Positions 1 through 9,403 of a DNA stretch of 64,000 nt are shown in pieces. The DNA is from Photobacterium aquae. Lineage in GTDB: Bacteria > Pseudomonadota > Gammaproteobacteria > Enterobacterales > Vibrionaceae. The notes below the pieces were generated by a model. It made no database searches. It was not told the origin of the DNA and saw nothing but the letters and a program-made list of their open reading frames with translations. Both the position numbers and the translations under genes were made by a program. Position 1 is the stretch's first letter. The number at the start of each line of letters is the position of its first letter. The stretch is taken from the NCBI RefSeq assembly GCF_001029445.1, contig NZ_LDOT01000002.1:620001-684000 (forward strand). The letters are read 5' to 3'.

Positions 1-566
1 ACAGTATATTCGAGCAAATGAAGCTCGAGGCCCATCCCGTCCCCCGCTGGATTGTGATGAGTGCGGGCACGGGCGGCACATCCGCGACCATTGGCCGCTA
101 TATCCGCTACCAGATGCTCGATACCAAGCTATGCGTCGTCGATCCGGAAAACTCAGTGTTCCATGCCTTCTACCAGACTCGAGACCCAAATATTGTCGGC
201 AATTGCGGCAGCCGGATCGAGGGGATCGGCAGGCCGCGCGTCGAGCCGAGCTTCATTCCCGACGTGGTCGATGAAATGCGCACGATTCCAGATGTCGCCA
301 GCATTGCCACGATCCACTGGCTCGAAAAGCTGCTCGGCCGCAAAGCCGGGGCATCAACCGGCACCAACCTGTACGGGGTGCTGCAACTGGCTAGCGAAAT
401 GCGGGCCCGTGGTGAACAAGGTTCTATCGTGACCCTGCTGTGCGACAGCGGCGAGCGCTATCTCGATACCTATTACGACCCGGCATGGATCAGCGCCAAC
501 ATCGGGGATATTTCCGGCTACCTCGAACAGCTCAACGCCTTTGAACACAGCGGGATTCTGGCCTAG
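1..566 (+). CDS. PLP-dependent cysteine synthase family protein, 5'-truncated
   Basis: The reading frame is open from base 3, so the window cuts off the N-terminal half and only about 187 residues remain. The glycine-rich run SAGTGGTSATIG is the phosphate-binding loop of fold-type II PLP enzymes such as cysteine synthase and cystathionine beta-synthase. The tail CDSGERYLDTYY is also typical of this family. The Schiff-base lysine would lie in the missing part. The expected role is beta-replacement or beta-elimination on a serine or cysteine derivative in the cytoplasm, but the exact substrate cannot be told from this fragment. A hairpin terminator follows at 621-644. Confidence 0.85.
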   Translation, partial: SIFEQMKLEAHPVPRWIVMSAGTGGTSATIGRYIRYQMLDTKLCVVDPENSVFHAFYQTRDPNIVGNCGSRIEGIGRPRVEPSFIPDVVDEMRTIPDVASIATIHWLEKLLGRKAGASTGTNLYGVLQLASEMRARGEQGSIVTLLCDSGERYLDTYYDPAWISANIGDISGYLEQLNAFEHSGILA

Positions 567-620
567 CTCCTGTTTATGCTTACCAGCCTGTCTTGCCTCT
601 ATTTGTACCTCGACAGCGTC

Positions 621-644
621 GCCGCAGCCCGTGCTGCGGCTTTT
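621..644 (+). terminator. Rho-independent terminator after the PLP enzyme
   Basis: An 8-bp GC-rich stem GCCGCAGC / GCTGCGGC with a CCGT loop is followed by TTTT. It lies about 55 bases after the stop codon of the PLP enzyme and separates it from the queC leader. Confidence 0.7.
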
Positions 645-741
645 CCATTTACGCCCTGCTTTTTTTGCCCCTATCTTTCAACTTCCCTCATCCGGCACAC
701 TGCGGTAGCATTGCCGAGCCAAGGGAGAACCTGCCTTTGGC

Positions 742-803
742 CTACCATAAGATAAATATCGAGAGTGATATTTAGGTAGTCCCCTACCGACTGTTTTTCG
801 GTA
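742..803 (+). promoter_or_regulatory. Structured queC leader with competing hairpins
   Basis: CTACC (742-746) can pair with GGTAG (775-779), enclosing the perfect stem TAAATATC / GATATTTA (753-760 and 767-774). GGTAG can instead pair with a second CTACC at 784-788, which itself overlaps the stem TACCGA / TCGGTA (785-790 and 798-803). The structures exclude each other, as in a conformational switch. The last hairpin ends 24 bases before the queC start. No known preQ1 riboswitch consensus was recognised, so a regulatory role is inferred. Confidence 0.4.
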
Positions 804-827
804 CGAAAAGAATATAGGAAGACTTTT

Positions 828-1526
828 ATGCGCAAAGCCGTAGTTGTATTTAGTGGCGGCCAGGACTCCACCACCTGCCTGATCCAAGCCATGGCCCACT
901 ATGATGAGGTGCACTGTATTACGTTCGATTATGGCCAGCGCCACAAGCTGGAAATCGAAGTGGCTGAGTCAATTTGCCAAGAACTGGGTGTTGCCGCCCA
1001 CAAAGTGATGGACGTCGGCCTGCTCAACGAACTGGCAATCAGCTCCTTGACCCGCGACAACATCCCTGTCTCCCACGAGTTGCAGGAGAACGGCCTGCCG
1101 AATTCGTTTGTGCCTGGCCGCAATATCCTTTTCCTCACCCTCGCCGGGATCTACGCCTACCAGATCGGTGCCGAAGCAGTAATCACCGGTGTATGCGAAA
1201 CCGACTTCTCCGGCTACCCGGATTGCCGCGACGAGTTCGTCAAATCCCTCAACCAATCGCTGGTTCTGGGAATGGATCGCCCACTGCGGATCGACACGCC
1301 ATTGATGTGGCTCAACAAGGCCGAAACCTGGGCGCTGGCCGACCAATACGGTAAACTCGACTTCGTACGCGAGAAAACCCTGACCTGCTATAACGGGGTG
1401 ATCGGCGACGGCTGTGGCGACTGCCCGTCTTGTGATCTTCGCAAAGCAGGCTTGGACAGCTACCTAGCCAACCGCACGACGATCATGGCCGAGTTGGAAA
1501 GCAAGCAACAAGCTGGCAAAGCCTAA
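828..1526 (+). CDS. queC: 7-cyano-7-deazaguanine (preQ0) synthase QueC
   Basis: QueC converts 7-carboxy-7-deazaguanine, ammonia and ATP into preQ0, a step of queuosine tRNA modification in the cytoplasm. The 232-residue length fits the family. The N-terminal SGGQDST is the PP-loop ATP-binding motif. The C-terminal cluster CGDCPSC plus an upstream Cys (TCYNG) are the zinc ligands. The start is supported by AGGAAGA about 7 bases upstream. The gene stands alone, with a possible structured leader before it and a bidirectional terminator after it. Confidence 0.95.
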   Translation: MRKAVVVFSGGQDSTTCLIQAMAHYDEVHCITFDYGQRHKLEIEVAESICQELGVAAHKVMDVGLLNELAISSLTRDNIPVSHELQENGLPNSFVPGRNILFLTLAGIYAYQIGAEAVITGVCETDFSGYPDCRDEFVKSLNQSLVLGMDRPLRIDTPLMWLNKAETWALADQYGKLDFVREKTLTCYNGVIGDGCGDCPSCDLRKAGLDSYLANRTTIMAELESKQQAGKA

Positions 1527-1557
1527 CCCAATAGCCTCCCCGGCATGCAACAGCCAT

Positions 1558-1588
1558 AAAAAAACCGAAGCCTTGGCTTCGGTTTTTT
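1558..1588. terminator. Bidirectional terminator between queC and prmB
   Basis: A 9-bp stem ACCGAAGCC / GGCTTCGGT with a TT loop has an A-run on the left and T6 on the right, so it can stop transcription of the convergent queC and prmB genes. Confidence 0.85.
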
Positions 1589-1608
1589 GTCTTTGCAAGC
1601 GTGGTGGA

Positions 1609-2541
1609 TTAATCGCGGTACAGGGCGAAATCCTCGGCACAGTCCACTAGCTGCTCACGGGTTAGCATGAACACGCCGTGGCCGCCGTTCTCGAATTCGA
1701 TCCAAGTAAACGGAATATGCGGGTACTGCTCTTCCATATGGATCATCGAGTTGCCCACTTCACAGATCAACACACCGTCTTCTTTCAGGTAATCAGGTGC
1801 ATTGGCCAGAATACGGCGAACCAGTTTCAGGCCGTCACTGCCCGCAGCCAAGCCCAGCTCAGGCTCATGGCGGAACTCTTCCGGCAGGTTGTCCATATCT
1901 TCTTGGTCAACGTACGGCGGATTAGTTACGATCAGGTCGTATTTGTCCTTCGGTACATCTCGCAGAAGATCCGAACGCAGCGGGATCACCTGCTGCTCAA
2001 GACCATGGTCCTGAATGTTCTGCTCGGCAACGGCCAGAGCATCGACAGAGATATCAACGATATCCACTTCAGCCTCAGGGAAAGCATGGGCACAGGCAAT
2101 ACCGATACAGCCAGAGCCCGTACACAGATCCATGATGCGAGTCGGACGCTCTTTCAGGAACGGTTCGAAGAAATTATCGATCAGCTCACCGATTGGCGAG
2201 CGCGGCACAAGCACGCGTTCGTCGACAAAGAACTCCATGCCGCAGAAGTATGCCTTGTTGGTCAGATAAGAGACCGGCGTGCGCTCGTTGATACGGCGGA
2301 TAACACGCTCTACAATACGGTGGCGCTCGCTGCTAGTAAGGCGAGAGAAACGTACCTCGGACGGAACGTCCAAAGGAAGGTATAGGGTTGGCAAAACAAG
2401 CTGTACGGCCTCGTCCCACGCATTATCGGTTCCATGACCGTAAAAAAGACCCGCAGCATTGAAACGGCTTACCGTCCAGCGCAACATGTCTTGTAATGTA
2501 TGAAGTTCGTTGACAGCTTCGTCGACAAAAATCTTATCCAA
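1609..2541 (-). CDS. prmB: Ribosomal protein L3 N5-glutamine methyltransferase PrmB
   Basis: This SAM-dependent methyltransferase modifies a glutamine of ribosomal protein L3. The 310 residues match the usual length. The protein begins [13 protein letters not shown], as PrmB does, and carries a Rossmann SAM site ([12 protein letters not shown]) and the NPPY motif that positions the glutamine amide. The start codon is TTG, not ATG; it is backed by a strong GGAGG Shine-Dalgarno about 6 bases upstream and by conservation of the N-terminus. It is divergent from smrB. In enterobacteria prmB is followed by aroC; here aroC is about 15 kb away. Confidence 0.93.
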   Translation of the reverse strand: MDKIFVDEAVNELHTLQDMLRWTVSRFNAAGLFYGHGTDNAWDEAVQLVLPTLYLPLDVPSEVRFSRLTSSERHRIVERVIRRINERTPVSYLTNKAYFCGMEFFVDERVLVPRSPIGELIDNFFEPFLKERPTRIMDLCTGSGCIGIACAHAFPEAEVDIVDISVDALAVAEQNIQDHGLEQQVIPLRSDLLRDVPKDKYDLIVTNPPYVDQEDMDNLPEEFRHEPELGLAAGSDGLKLVRRILANAPDYLKEDGVLICEVGNSMIHMEEQYPHIPFTWIEFENGGHGVFMLTREQLVDCAEDFALYRD

Positions 2542-2595
2542 AATAGCCTCCGAATGGCGCTACAATACCGCTAATAAGTTGTTGGATTGTTAACT

Positions 2596-3126
2596 ATGAG
2601 CAAAAAAGATCATATCCTGGATGAAGACTTTAGCCTCTTCCAGGAAGCGGTTAAGGGCGTAAAAAAGATCTCGCATGATACCATAATCGCGCCCCGCCGA
2701 CAGAGCACAAAAGCAGATACCCCTAAACTCTTGGCAAAAGAGCGACAAAACCATGAGTTTTATTTCTCGGACGAGTTCGAGCCGCACCTCAATGAAAACG
2801 GCCCGACCCACTATGCCCGTACCGGGGTATCCAAGTACGAAGTCAAAAAACTCCGCCGTGGCGTCTATGTTCCTGATATGTACCTGGACATGCACGGCAT
2901 GACCCAGCAAGAGGCCAAACGCGAATTAGCCGCGATGATTGCCGCTTGCCTAAAAGAAGGCGTGGCATGCTGTTGCGTCATGCACGGTATCGGCAAGCAT
3001 ATCCTCAAGCAAAAGGCCCCGTTGTGGCTGGCCCAGCACCCTGATGTCATGGCCTTCCACCAAGCGCCGCTCGAATTCGGCGGCGACGGTGCTCTGCTGG
3101 TATTGCTCGATATTCCCGAACGATAA
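2596..3126 (+). CDS. smrB: Smr-domain endonuclease SmrB (YfcN family)
   Basis: The 176-residue protein aligns by eye along its length with the YfcN/SmrB family. SmrB acts as a ribosome-rescue endonuclease, cleaving mRNA between collided ribosomes. The Smr domain is in the C-terminal half: LDMHGMTQQEA is the conserved LDLHG motif, and VMHGIGKHILK with PLWLAQHPDVMAFHQAP is the second signature. The ATG at 2596 (MSKKDHILDED) is preferred; an upstream in-frame TTG at 2587 is less likely. It is divergent from prmB across about 54 bp, which must hold both promoters. Confidence 0.92.
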   Translation: MSKKDHILDEDFSLFQEAVKGVKKISHDTIIAPRRQSTKADTPKLLAKERQNHEFYFSDEFEPHLNENGPTHYARTGVSKYEVKKLRRGVYVPDMYLDMHGMTQQEAKRELAAMIAACLKEGVACCCVMHGIGKHILKQKAPLWLAQHPDVMAFHQAPLEFGGDGALLVLLDIPER

Positions 3127-3198
3127 TCAGCCTCGTTCATGCGCGGTACTGGCTCTGCAGTGCCGCCGCCCTTACTTTAACCGATGTAAAACGGCCAG

Positions 3199-3552
3199 TT
3201 ACTCTTCAAATTTTGCCAGCATACCGACATTGGCAACCTTACCGCCAACAATCAGTGTCACTTCGCCATTTTCGCAAACCTGTATCCGTGTCTTAACGGA
3301 CTGCTCACTGTAGTAGTACTCACAGCTACCGTTGCGGGCACTGTCAATGCGCGAAAAAATGGTAATGTCACTTTTCGACGAGGCAAAGGTCAACGTACTG
3401 CCTGAAGGAGAAATATGCATATTCTCATTGCGGCCGTTAACCCACTCGATCGCCGCATTGGCACTGATGTTGGTTACCTGTTCCTGTTGCGGCATCTGCA
3501 TACAGCCTGACAGCAACAAAACGCCCAACAGCACTGATAGTAAATTTTTCAT
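3199..3552 (-). CDS. Small hypothetical lipoprotein
   Basis: A 117-residue protein with an N-terminal signal and lipobox (LLLSGC, lipidated Cys near residue 17), so it is probably anchored in the envelope. The mature part is short and beta-rich with one Cys pair (SCEYYY and QVCENGE), which could form a disulfide. I do not recognise the family. The ATG at 3552 is chosen over the TTG one codon earlier. It lies on the same strand as sixA, about 80 bp downstream of it. Confidence 0.7.
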   Translation of the reverse strand: MKNLLSVLLGVLLLSGCMQMPQQEQVTNISANAAIEWVNGRNENMHISPSGSTLTFASSKSDITIFSRIDSARNGSCEYYYSEQSVKTRIQVCENGEVTLIVGGKVANVGMLAKFEE

Positions 3553-3634
3553 CAAGGTATCTATTCATGTAAACGAGCTGGAGATATTGCTATCGGCCAG
3601 CCCGCGCGAAACCTTAATGCCAATTTAACACGCA

Positions 3635-4108
3635 TTATCCTTCCGGGTTGGCTTGCCAAAGGTATTCGGCCTGCTCGGTCTCCAAATCATAATCGATCGC
3701 CAGTACCGAGGAAGTAATGAACATCGGCGGTTGCATCCCTGCCACCAGCTCGGCAGACAGGTAGCCAACCAACGGCAAATGAGAAATGACCAGTAGGGTC
3801 TCGGGACGCTCAATGGCAACCATCGCCTTAACATAAGCAGCGACCTGCTCGGCATCACCGTAAGGGGTAATGTCTTCGACCTCCATCAGCCGCTGGGGCG
3901 ATGGCAAATGCGGGGCCATCGCCTGCCATGTCTGCTGGGCACGCAAATACGGGCTGACCCATACCATATCTAACCCCTGATCAAGCTGCTGGCTGAGCTG
4001 GGCAGCCATTTGAGCTGAATATCGCTCACCGCGCTCTGTAAGGGGGCGTTCGGCATCAGTGGCTGCAAAGGTTGCTGCTTCACCATGACGCATGATGTAA
4101 ATTCGCAT
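3635..4108 (-). CDS. sixA: Phosphohistidine phosphatase SixA
   Basis: SixA removes phosphate from phosphohistidine in signalling and phosphotransfer proteins such as the nitrogen PTS. It belongs to the histidine phosphatase superfamily: the RHGEA motif lies at the very N-terminus (MRIYIMRHGEA) and the second catalytic histidine is in VISHLPLVG. The start at 4108 is chosen because it is preceded by GGAAAAT and puts the RHG motif at the normal position; a longer frame from 4141 adds 11 residues of no known use. The length of 157 residues is typical. Confidence 0.92.
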   Translation of the reverse strand: MRIYIMRHGEAATFAATDAERPLTERGERYSAQMAAQLSQQLDQGLDMVWVSPYLRAQQTWQAMAPHLPSPQRLMEVEDITPYGDAEQVAAYVKAMVAIERPETLLVISHLPLVGYLSAELVAGMQPPMFITSSVLAIDYDLETEQAEYLWQANPEG

Positions 4109-4454
4109 ATATTTTCCAATTTCGCAGGCAGGTATCCGCACTGCATAGCCCTTAATCTACTTACAGGGCCAACGGAGTGAAGGATCAAGCCTAGCGAGCT
4201 AGCATGTCTCCCGATTATGCTAGCAAGTGACCTATTCTGAAAACAGAATTTAGGCAAAACGTGTGCCCATTATGTGATACCTGATCACAGTCTCAAATTG
4301 ACACAATATATCGTCCAGCCGGATACCTTCCCTATTCTTACCGCTTACTAAACCTAAGCTTTTGTTTAGCTAACAATTACTCTTCGTTATATTTGCCACC
4401 CTCGGTAATGAACGTCATAATTACCCTACTTCCCAAAAGAAATAGGCGTCCCCC
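4109..4454. promoter_or_regulatory. Divergent promoter region sixA / M16 peptidase
   Basis: A 346-base gene-free stretch. It contains an inverted repeat TGTGAT-ACCTG-ATCACA at 4273-4289, resembling a CRP site but with one base too many between the half-sites. A TTGACA occurs at 4299-4304 without a convincing -10 partner. No RNA gene was seen. Confidence 0.3.
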
Positions 4455-7217
4455 GTGCATAAAAGTCCAAATGACCCGAAGCAATACCGCTACCTCACCT
4501 TGGCAAACGAGCTGAAGGTATTACTGGTTCATGATGCCGAGGCCCCCCGCTCAGCAGCAGCCTTGTCGGTCAAGGTCGGTCATTTTGACGATCCGAACGA
4601 CCGCGAGGGAATGGCGCACTTTCTCGAGCACATGCTCTTTCTGGGAACAGAAAAATACCCGCGTGTTGGTGAGTTTCAAACCTTCATCAACCAAAACGGC
4701 GGCAGCAACAATGCCTGGACCGGCACCGAGAACACAACCTTTTTCTTCGAGGTCTCTCCCCATGCTTTTTGCGAGGGACTAGACCGTTTCGGCCAGTTCT
4801 TCACCGCGCCGCTGTTTAACGAAGAGGCCGTGGACAAAGAGCGTAATGCGGTCGATTCGGAATATAAGCTCAAGCTCAAAGACGACGTCCGCCGCCTGTA
4901 TCAGGTCCACAAAGAAACGATCAATCAGGCCCACCCGTTTTCTAAGTTTTCGGTTGGCGACCTGACGACCTTGGCCGATCGTCAAAGATCCGTTCGCGAT
5001 GAGCTCATTGAGTTCTACCGCAGCCATTACTCTGCCAACCTAATGGGGCTAGTCTTGCTCGGGCCGCAAAGCCTTGATGAGCAACAGGCATTTGCCGAGA
5101 CATTCTTCAGAGATATCGCCAACCACGGCGAAGCCAAACCCGAGATCACCGCGCCGCTGGTGACCGATGCCGAAAATGGCCGGATGATCACCATCGAGCC
5201 GATCAAGGAAGTCCGTAAACTAACCCTATCATTCTCGCTGCCAGCCGTTGATAGCTACTATCGCGAAAAGCCCCTGTCCTACATTGCCAACCTACTTGGC
5301 AACGAAGGTAGCGGCAGCCTAATGTCCGTCTTGAAGGGCCAGGGCCTGATCAATACCCTCGCTGCTGGTGGTGGGGTGAGCGGTAGCAACTTCCGTGAGT
5401 TCACAATCAGCCTGAATCTCACCCCAGCCGGTATGGACAAAATCGACGATATCGTCGCGGCAGTGTTCCGCTATATCAATATCATCCGTCAAAAAGGCCT
5501 TGATGAGTGGCGCTACGAAGAGAAAAAAGCGGTGCTTGAAATGGCTTTTCGTTATCAGGAAAAAAGCCGGCCGCTCGATACCGTCAGCTACCTAGTCATG
5601 AACTTGCTTCACTATGCGCCAGAAGACCTTATCTATGGCGACTATATGATGTCTGGTTACAACGAAGCTCTTATTACCGGCCTGCTAGATCAATTGGTGC
5701 CAGACAACATGCGGCTGGTGCTTATCGCCCAAGGGCAGGATTACGATCAGGTGGCCAACTGGTACCACACACCGTATAAGGTCGTTCCTTTTAGCAACGA
5801 GCAACTGGCACAATGGCAACAGCCAGGCCATGATGATGCGCTCAAGCTGCCTGAGCCAAACCCTTTCCTATGCGAGAAATTCGAGCCGCACGCACTGGCT
5901 GACGATGCCGACCAGCCACCCCAGCTCCTTCAGGATCTACCGGGATTTCGCCTGTGGTTCAAACAGGAGCATGAATTCCGCGTGCCAAAAGGGGTGGTTT
6001 ACGTGGCGATCGACAGCCCGCATGCCGTCAGCTCACCGCGCAATATCGTCAAAACGCGGCTGTGTGTTGAAATGCTGCTCGACGCGATCAACGAAGCGGC
6101 CTACCCGGCTGAAATTGCCGGTATGTCTTATAATTTGTATGCTCACCAAGGCGGGGTCACACTTCAGCTTTCAGGCTTTAGCGAAAAACAACCGCTGCTA
6201 CTCCAGCTATTGCTGGATCAGTTTGCCAACCGCCAGTTCAACCTTGAGCGATTCAATAATATCAAGGCTCAGATGCTCCGCAGCTGGCGCAATGCCGCAC
6301 AGGACAAGCCTATATCCCAGCTGTTCAATGAACTAACCGGACTGTTGCAGCCCAACAACCCGCCATACCCCGTGCTGCTCGAAGCCCTCGAGAGCATTGA
6401 GGTGGACGAGCTGCCAGCTTTTGTCGAGGCGATGTTTGCCGAGCTGCACATCGATACCTTTATCTACGGCAACTGGTTGAAAGAAGATGCCCTTGCCCTG
6501 GCTGAAATCCTCAAGGATGCTTTCCGGGTCACGGACCAGTTGTACGGCGAATCCCAGCGACCACTCGTTCACCTTGGCAAATCAGGCACCCTTCGCCATG
6601 AAGTTCGCTGTAGCCACGCCGATTCCGCCTTGCTGATGTATTACCAATCACGCGCGACCACGCCGCGCAAGATTGCCATCTACACGCTGGCCAACCATTT
6701 GATGTCGACCACCTTCTTCCATGAACTGCGGACCCGTCAGCAACTGGGCTACATGGTTGGCACCGCCAACCTACCGTTGAACCGCCACCCGGGATTGATC
6801 TTGTATATTCAGTCACCGGTCGCGGCGCCGACCCAACTTCTGGATGCGATGGACGAGTTCACTAATGCCTTTTCCCTTGTGCTCCTGGAGCTCAACGACG
6901 CCCAGTGGCAGGCCAGCAAACAGGGGCTCATTGCCCAGATTTCAGAGCCGGATACTAACCTACGAGCTCGGGCCCAGCGCTTCTGGGTCAGCATAGGTAA
7001 CAAGGATACTGACTTCAATCAACGGCAAAAAGTCGTTGAAGCGCTGGAAGCCCTAAGCCGCGCCGACATGGTGAAATTCATTGTCGATATCATCAAGCCA
7101 CGCACGGCAAACCGGATTGTGATGCACTGCCAAGGCCAAGCACACAAAGATCTGGAACCATTGCAGATCGGCAGCGAAATCGAGTCGGTTAATGAGTTTC
7201 AAAGCAAGGCTTATTAA
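4455..7217 (+). CDS. M16 family zinc peptidase (insulinase / protease III type)
   Basis: A 920-residue pitrilysin-like protease. The inverted zinc motif HFLEH is at residues 55-59 with the third ligand Glu136 (AVDSEYK), as in active M16 enzymes, and the inactive C-terminal half-domains fill the normal length. Unlike E. coli protease III it has no signal peptide, so it is predicted to be cytoplasmic, where it would degrade peptides. The start is GTG at 4455, placed by homology (MHKSPND) with only a weak ribosome-binding site. Neighbours do not indicate a pathway. Confidence 0.88.
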   Translation: MHKSPNDPKQYRYLTLANELKVLLVHDAEAPRSAAALSVKVGHFDDPNDREGMAHFLEHMLFLGTEKYPRVGEFQTFINQNGGSNNAWTGTENTTFFFEVSPHAFCEGLDRFGQFFTAPLFNEEAVDKERNAVDSEYKLKLKDDVRRLYQVHKETINQAHPFSKFSVGDLTTLADRQRSVRDELIEFYRSHYSANLMGLVLLGPQSLDEQQAFAETFFRDIANHGEAKPEITAPLVTDAENGRMITIEPIKEVRKLTLSFSLPAVDSYYREKPLSYIANLLGNEGSGSLMSVLKGQGLINTLAAGGGVSGSNFREFTISLNLTPAGMDKIDDIVAAVFRYINIIRQKGLDEWRYEEKKAVLEMAFRYQEKSRPLDTVSYLVMNLLHYAPEDLIYGDYMMSGYNEALITGLLDQLVPDNMRLVLIAQGQDYDQVANWYHTPYKVVPFSNEQLAQWQQPGHDDALKLPEPNPFLCEKFEPHALADDADQPPQLLQDLPGFRLWFKQEHEFRVPKGVVYVAIDSPHAVSSPRNIVKTRLCVEMLLDAINEAAYPAEIAGMSYNLYAHQGGVTLQLSGFSEKQPLLLQLLLDQFANRQFNLERFNNIKAQMLRSWRNAAQDKPISQLFNELTGLLQPNNPPYPVLLEALESIEVDELPAFVEAMFAELHIDTFIYGNWLKEDALALAEILKDAFRVTDQLYGESQRPLVHLGKSGTLRHEVRCSHADSALLMYYQSRATTPRKIAIYTLANHLMSTTFFHELRTRQQLGYMVGTANLPLNRHPGLILYIQSPVAAPTQLLDAMDEFTNAFSLVLLELNDAQWQASKQGLIAQISEPDTNLRARAQRFWVSIGNKDTDFNQRQKVVEALEALSRADMVKFIVDIIKPRTANRIVMHCQGQAHKDLEPLQIGSEIESVNEFQSKAY

Positions 7218-7229
7218 TGCAAGATAAAT

Positions 7230-7255
7230 AAAAAGGGCCTTATCGGCCCTTTTTC
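7230..7255. terminator. Terminator between M16 peptidase and fadJ
   Basis: Stem AAAGGGCC / GGCCCTTT with a TTATC loop, A-rich on one side and T5 on the other. It can serve both convergent genes. Confidence 0.8.
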
Positions 7256-7273
7256 ATCACAAACCTACAAACG

Positions 7274-9403
7274 CTACGCTTCTGCCCCTTCCTGCGAATA
7301 GAAACACTGGCCCTCCTGTGCCATTGCCACCAGACGCTCGCAAGGCCTGAAACGTTCACCATAGCGATCGGTATGCTCATTGAGCAAAGCGACAATCTTG
7401 TCAATGCCCAGCTGATCCATATAGCGGAACGGCCCACCAAGGAATGGCGGGAAGCCAATACCGAATATCGCACCGATATCACCGTCGCGGGCACTGCGCA
7501 CCACGCCTTCATCCAGACAGCGCGCCGCCTCGTTAAGCATCATAAGCGCACAGCGCAGCGCGATATCCTCCGCATTGGCTTTCGTTTCTGGCTTGAGATC
7601 CAATAATTTATAGACGCTCTTATCCACCTCTTTTTTCTTGGTATCGTAACGGTAGAACCCCTTGCCGCTCTTGCGCCCCTTACGGCCGTCTTTGAGTAAA
7701 ACATCAAAAACGTCAGGTCCCTGAAAACGCTCACCAAGCTCTGCGATCAATATCGGCATGATCTTGGCGCCGATATCGACACCGACCTCATCAAGCAAAG
7801 TGATCGGCCCAACCGGGAAACCGAAATCAAGCAAGGCATTATCCAAGTGCTCTATCGGTTCGCCGCTTAGTAGGATAAACGCCGCTTCGTTCATATAGGG
7901 GGCCAGAATACGGTTAACATAGAACCCAGCGCTATCACCAACGACTATCGGTGTCTTACCCTGCTTTTTGGCCAATGACACCACCGTGGCTATTGTCTCT
8001 TCCGAAGTGCCTTGATGGGGGATGACCTCTGCCAGCGGCATCTTCTCTACCGGGCTGAAATAGTGAAGTCCCACCACATTTTCCGGGCGCTGGGCGGCCT
8101 CTGCGATCTGATGTATCGGCAATGATGAGGTATTAGTGGCAAAAATCGTATCGGGCTTGGCGTTTGCCTCAATTTCCGCCACCATCTGGTGCTTAAGCTT
8201 AAGATCTTCAAACACCGCCTCGATGACAACATCCAAATGATCGAAGCCGCTGTAGTCAACGCCTGCCGATATCGACAGCATATTTTGCTGGAGCTGAGCT
8301 TTGGAGATAATTCGGCGCTTGCGCTTCTTGTCGAGCAGGCGGTAGTTGTATGACAGTGCGTTGAGCAGCCCCTCATTGGCAATATCTTTGATCCTGACAG
8401 GATAGCCGGCTTTTATTGCTGTGACATGGCTGATCCCGCCGCCCATCAAGCCGCCTCCCAGCACGCCCACTTTGTTGATCGGGCGTGGTTCAGCACTGGA
8501 TCCCGTCTCTTTTTTCATCGCAGTGGTGGCAAAGAATATGCTACGCAGCGCTGCTGACTCCGGTGTCATCACCAAGTCGCCGAACAATTTTGCCTCGCGC
8601 TCCAATCCCTTCTCCATACCGCGCTCAAGGCCGTATTTTACCACCTCGAGGATTGCCTCCGTTGCCGGATAATTACCGCGAGTTTTGGCTCGGGTAGCCT
8701 TGCCAGCCTGGTCAAACACCAACGAACGCCCCAGCAGGTTGCCCCCCATTGCTCGATCTTTCAGTGCCAGCTTACGTTTGGGTTTAGGTTGCAATGCGTA
8801 CTGCTCGGCAACCGTCAGCAGAATACTAACAGGCACCGCCTCGTCGACAACACCCAGCTTCTTGGCTTTTTTGGCACGCAACTGCTTGCCGGTAAGAATC
8901 ATATCCAGCGCACCTGCGACCCCTATCAGACGCGGCAAGCGCTGTGTGCCTCCCGATCCCGGTAACAAACCCAACTGGACTTCCGGTAACCCGAGACGAG
9001 TCTTATCGTCATCGGAACAAATCCGGCTATGACAGGCTAGCGCCAACTCCAAACCACCACCGAGACACGGCCCGTGGATCGCAGCAACAATGTGGAAAGG
9101 CAGGCTTTCAAGCTCGGCAAACAGCTGCTGACCTTGGCTCGCTAGCGCCCTTGCCTCATCGGCGGTCCGGCAGGCATCGAGCATTCGAATATCTGCCCCC
9201 GCAACAAAATTATCGGGCTTGCCGGAATGAACCACCATTCCCTTGATATCCGAGCGCCCCTTCAGCTCCGCCAATACTGCGCCAACTTGTTCGCCAAAAG
9301 CAGCCTGTAGGGTATTCATCTTTTCGTCTGGCACATCAATTTTTAGCCAGGCGATACCATTATCAGCCACTGACAGGCTGAATGCAGATTGATGATCAGT
9401 CAT
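7274..9403 (-). CDS. fadJ: Fatty acid oxidation complex alpha subunit FadJ
   Basis: A multifunctional enzyme of beta-oxidation with enoyl-CoA hydratase/isomerase (roughly residues 1-190) and 3-hydroxyacyl-CoA dehydrogenase (from about 310) activities; it forms a complex with FadI. The crotonase oxyanion-hole region ([18 protein letters not shown]) and the NAD-binding [12 protein letters not shown] are visible. The 709-residue length fits FadJ. It overlaps fadI by one base (TAATG), which indicates translational coupling in a fadIJ operon. Confidence 0.95.
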   Translation of the reverse strand: MTDHQSAFSLSVADNGIAWLKIDVPDEKMNTLQAAFGEQVGAVLAELKGRSDIKGMVVHSGKPDNFVAGADIRMLDACRTADEARALASQGQQLFAELESLPFHIVAAIHGPCLGGGLELALACHSRICSDDDKTRLGLPEVQLGLLPGSGGTQRLPRLIGVAGALDMILTGKQLRAKKAKKLGVVDEAVPVSILLTVAEQYALQPKPKRKLALKDRAMGGNLLGRSLVFDQAGKATRAKTRGNYPATEAILEVVKYGLERGMEKGLEREAKLFGDLVMTPESAALRSIFFATTAMKKETGSSAEPRPINKVGVLGGGLMGGGISHVTAIKAGYPVRIKDIANEGLLNALSYNYRLLDKKRKRRIISKAQLQQNMLSISAGVDYSGFDHLDVVIEAVFEDLKLKHQMVAEIEANAKPDTIFATNTSSLPIHQIAEAAQRPENVVGLHYFSPVEKMPLAEVIPHQGTSEETIATVVSLAKKQGKTPIVVGDSAGFYVNRILAPYMNEAAFILLSGEPIEHLDNALLDFGFPVGPITLLDEVGVDIGAKIMPILIAELGERFQGPDVFDVLLKDGRKGRKSGKGFYRYDTKKKEVDKSVYKLLDLKPETKANAEDIALRCALMMLNEAARCLDEGVVRSARDGDIGAIFGIGFPPFLGGPFRYMDQLGIDKIVALLNEHTDRYGERFRPCERLVAMAQEGQCFYSQEGAEA

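Noticed and set aside
1678..2385. Plus-strand 235-residue frame opposite prmB
   Set aside because: It is antisense to a well-supported gene, with no family features.
4273..4289. CRP site TGTGAT-N5-ATCACA before the M16 peptidase
   Set aside because: The spacing is 17 bases in total instead of 16, which puts the half-sites out of register; kept only as an inverted repeat.
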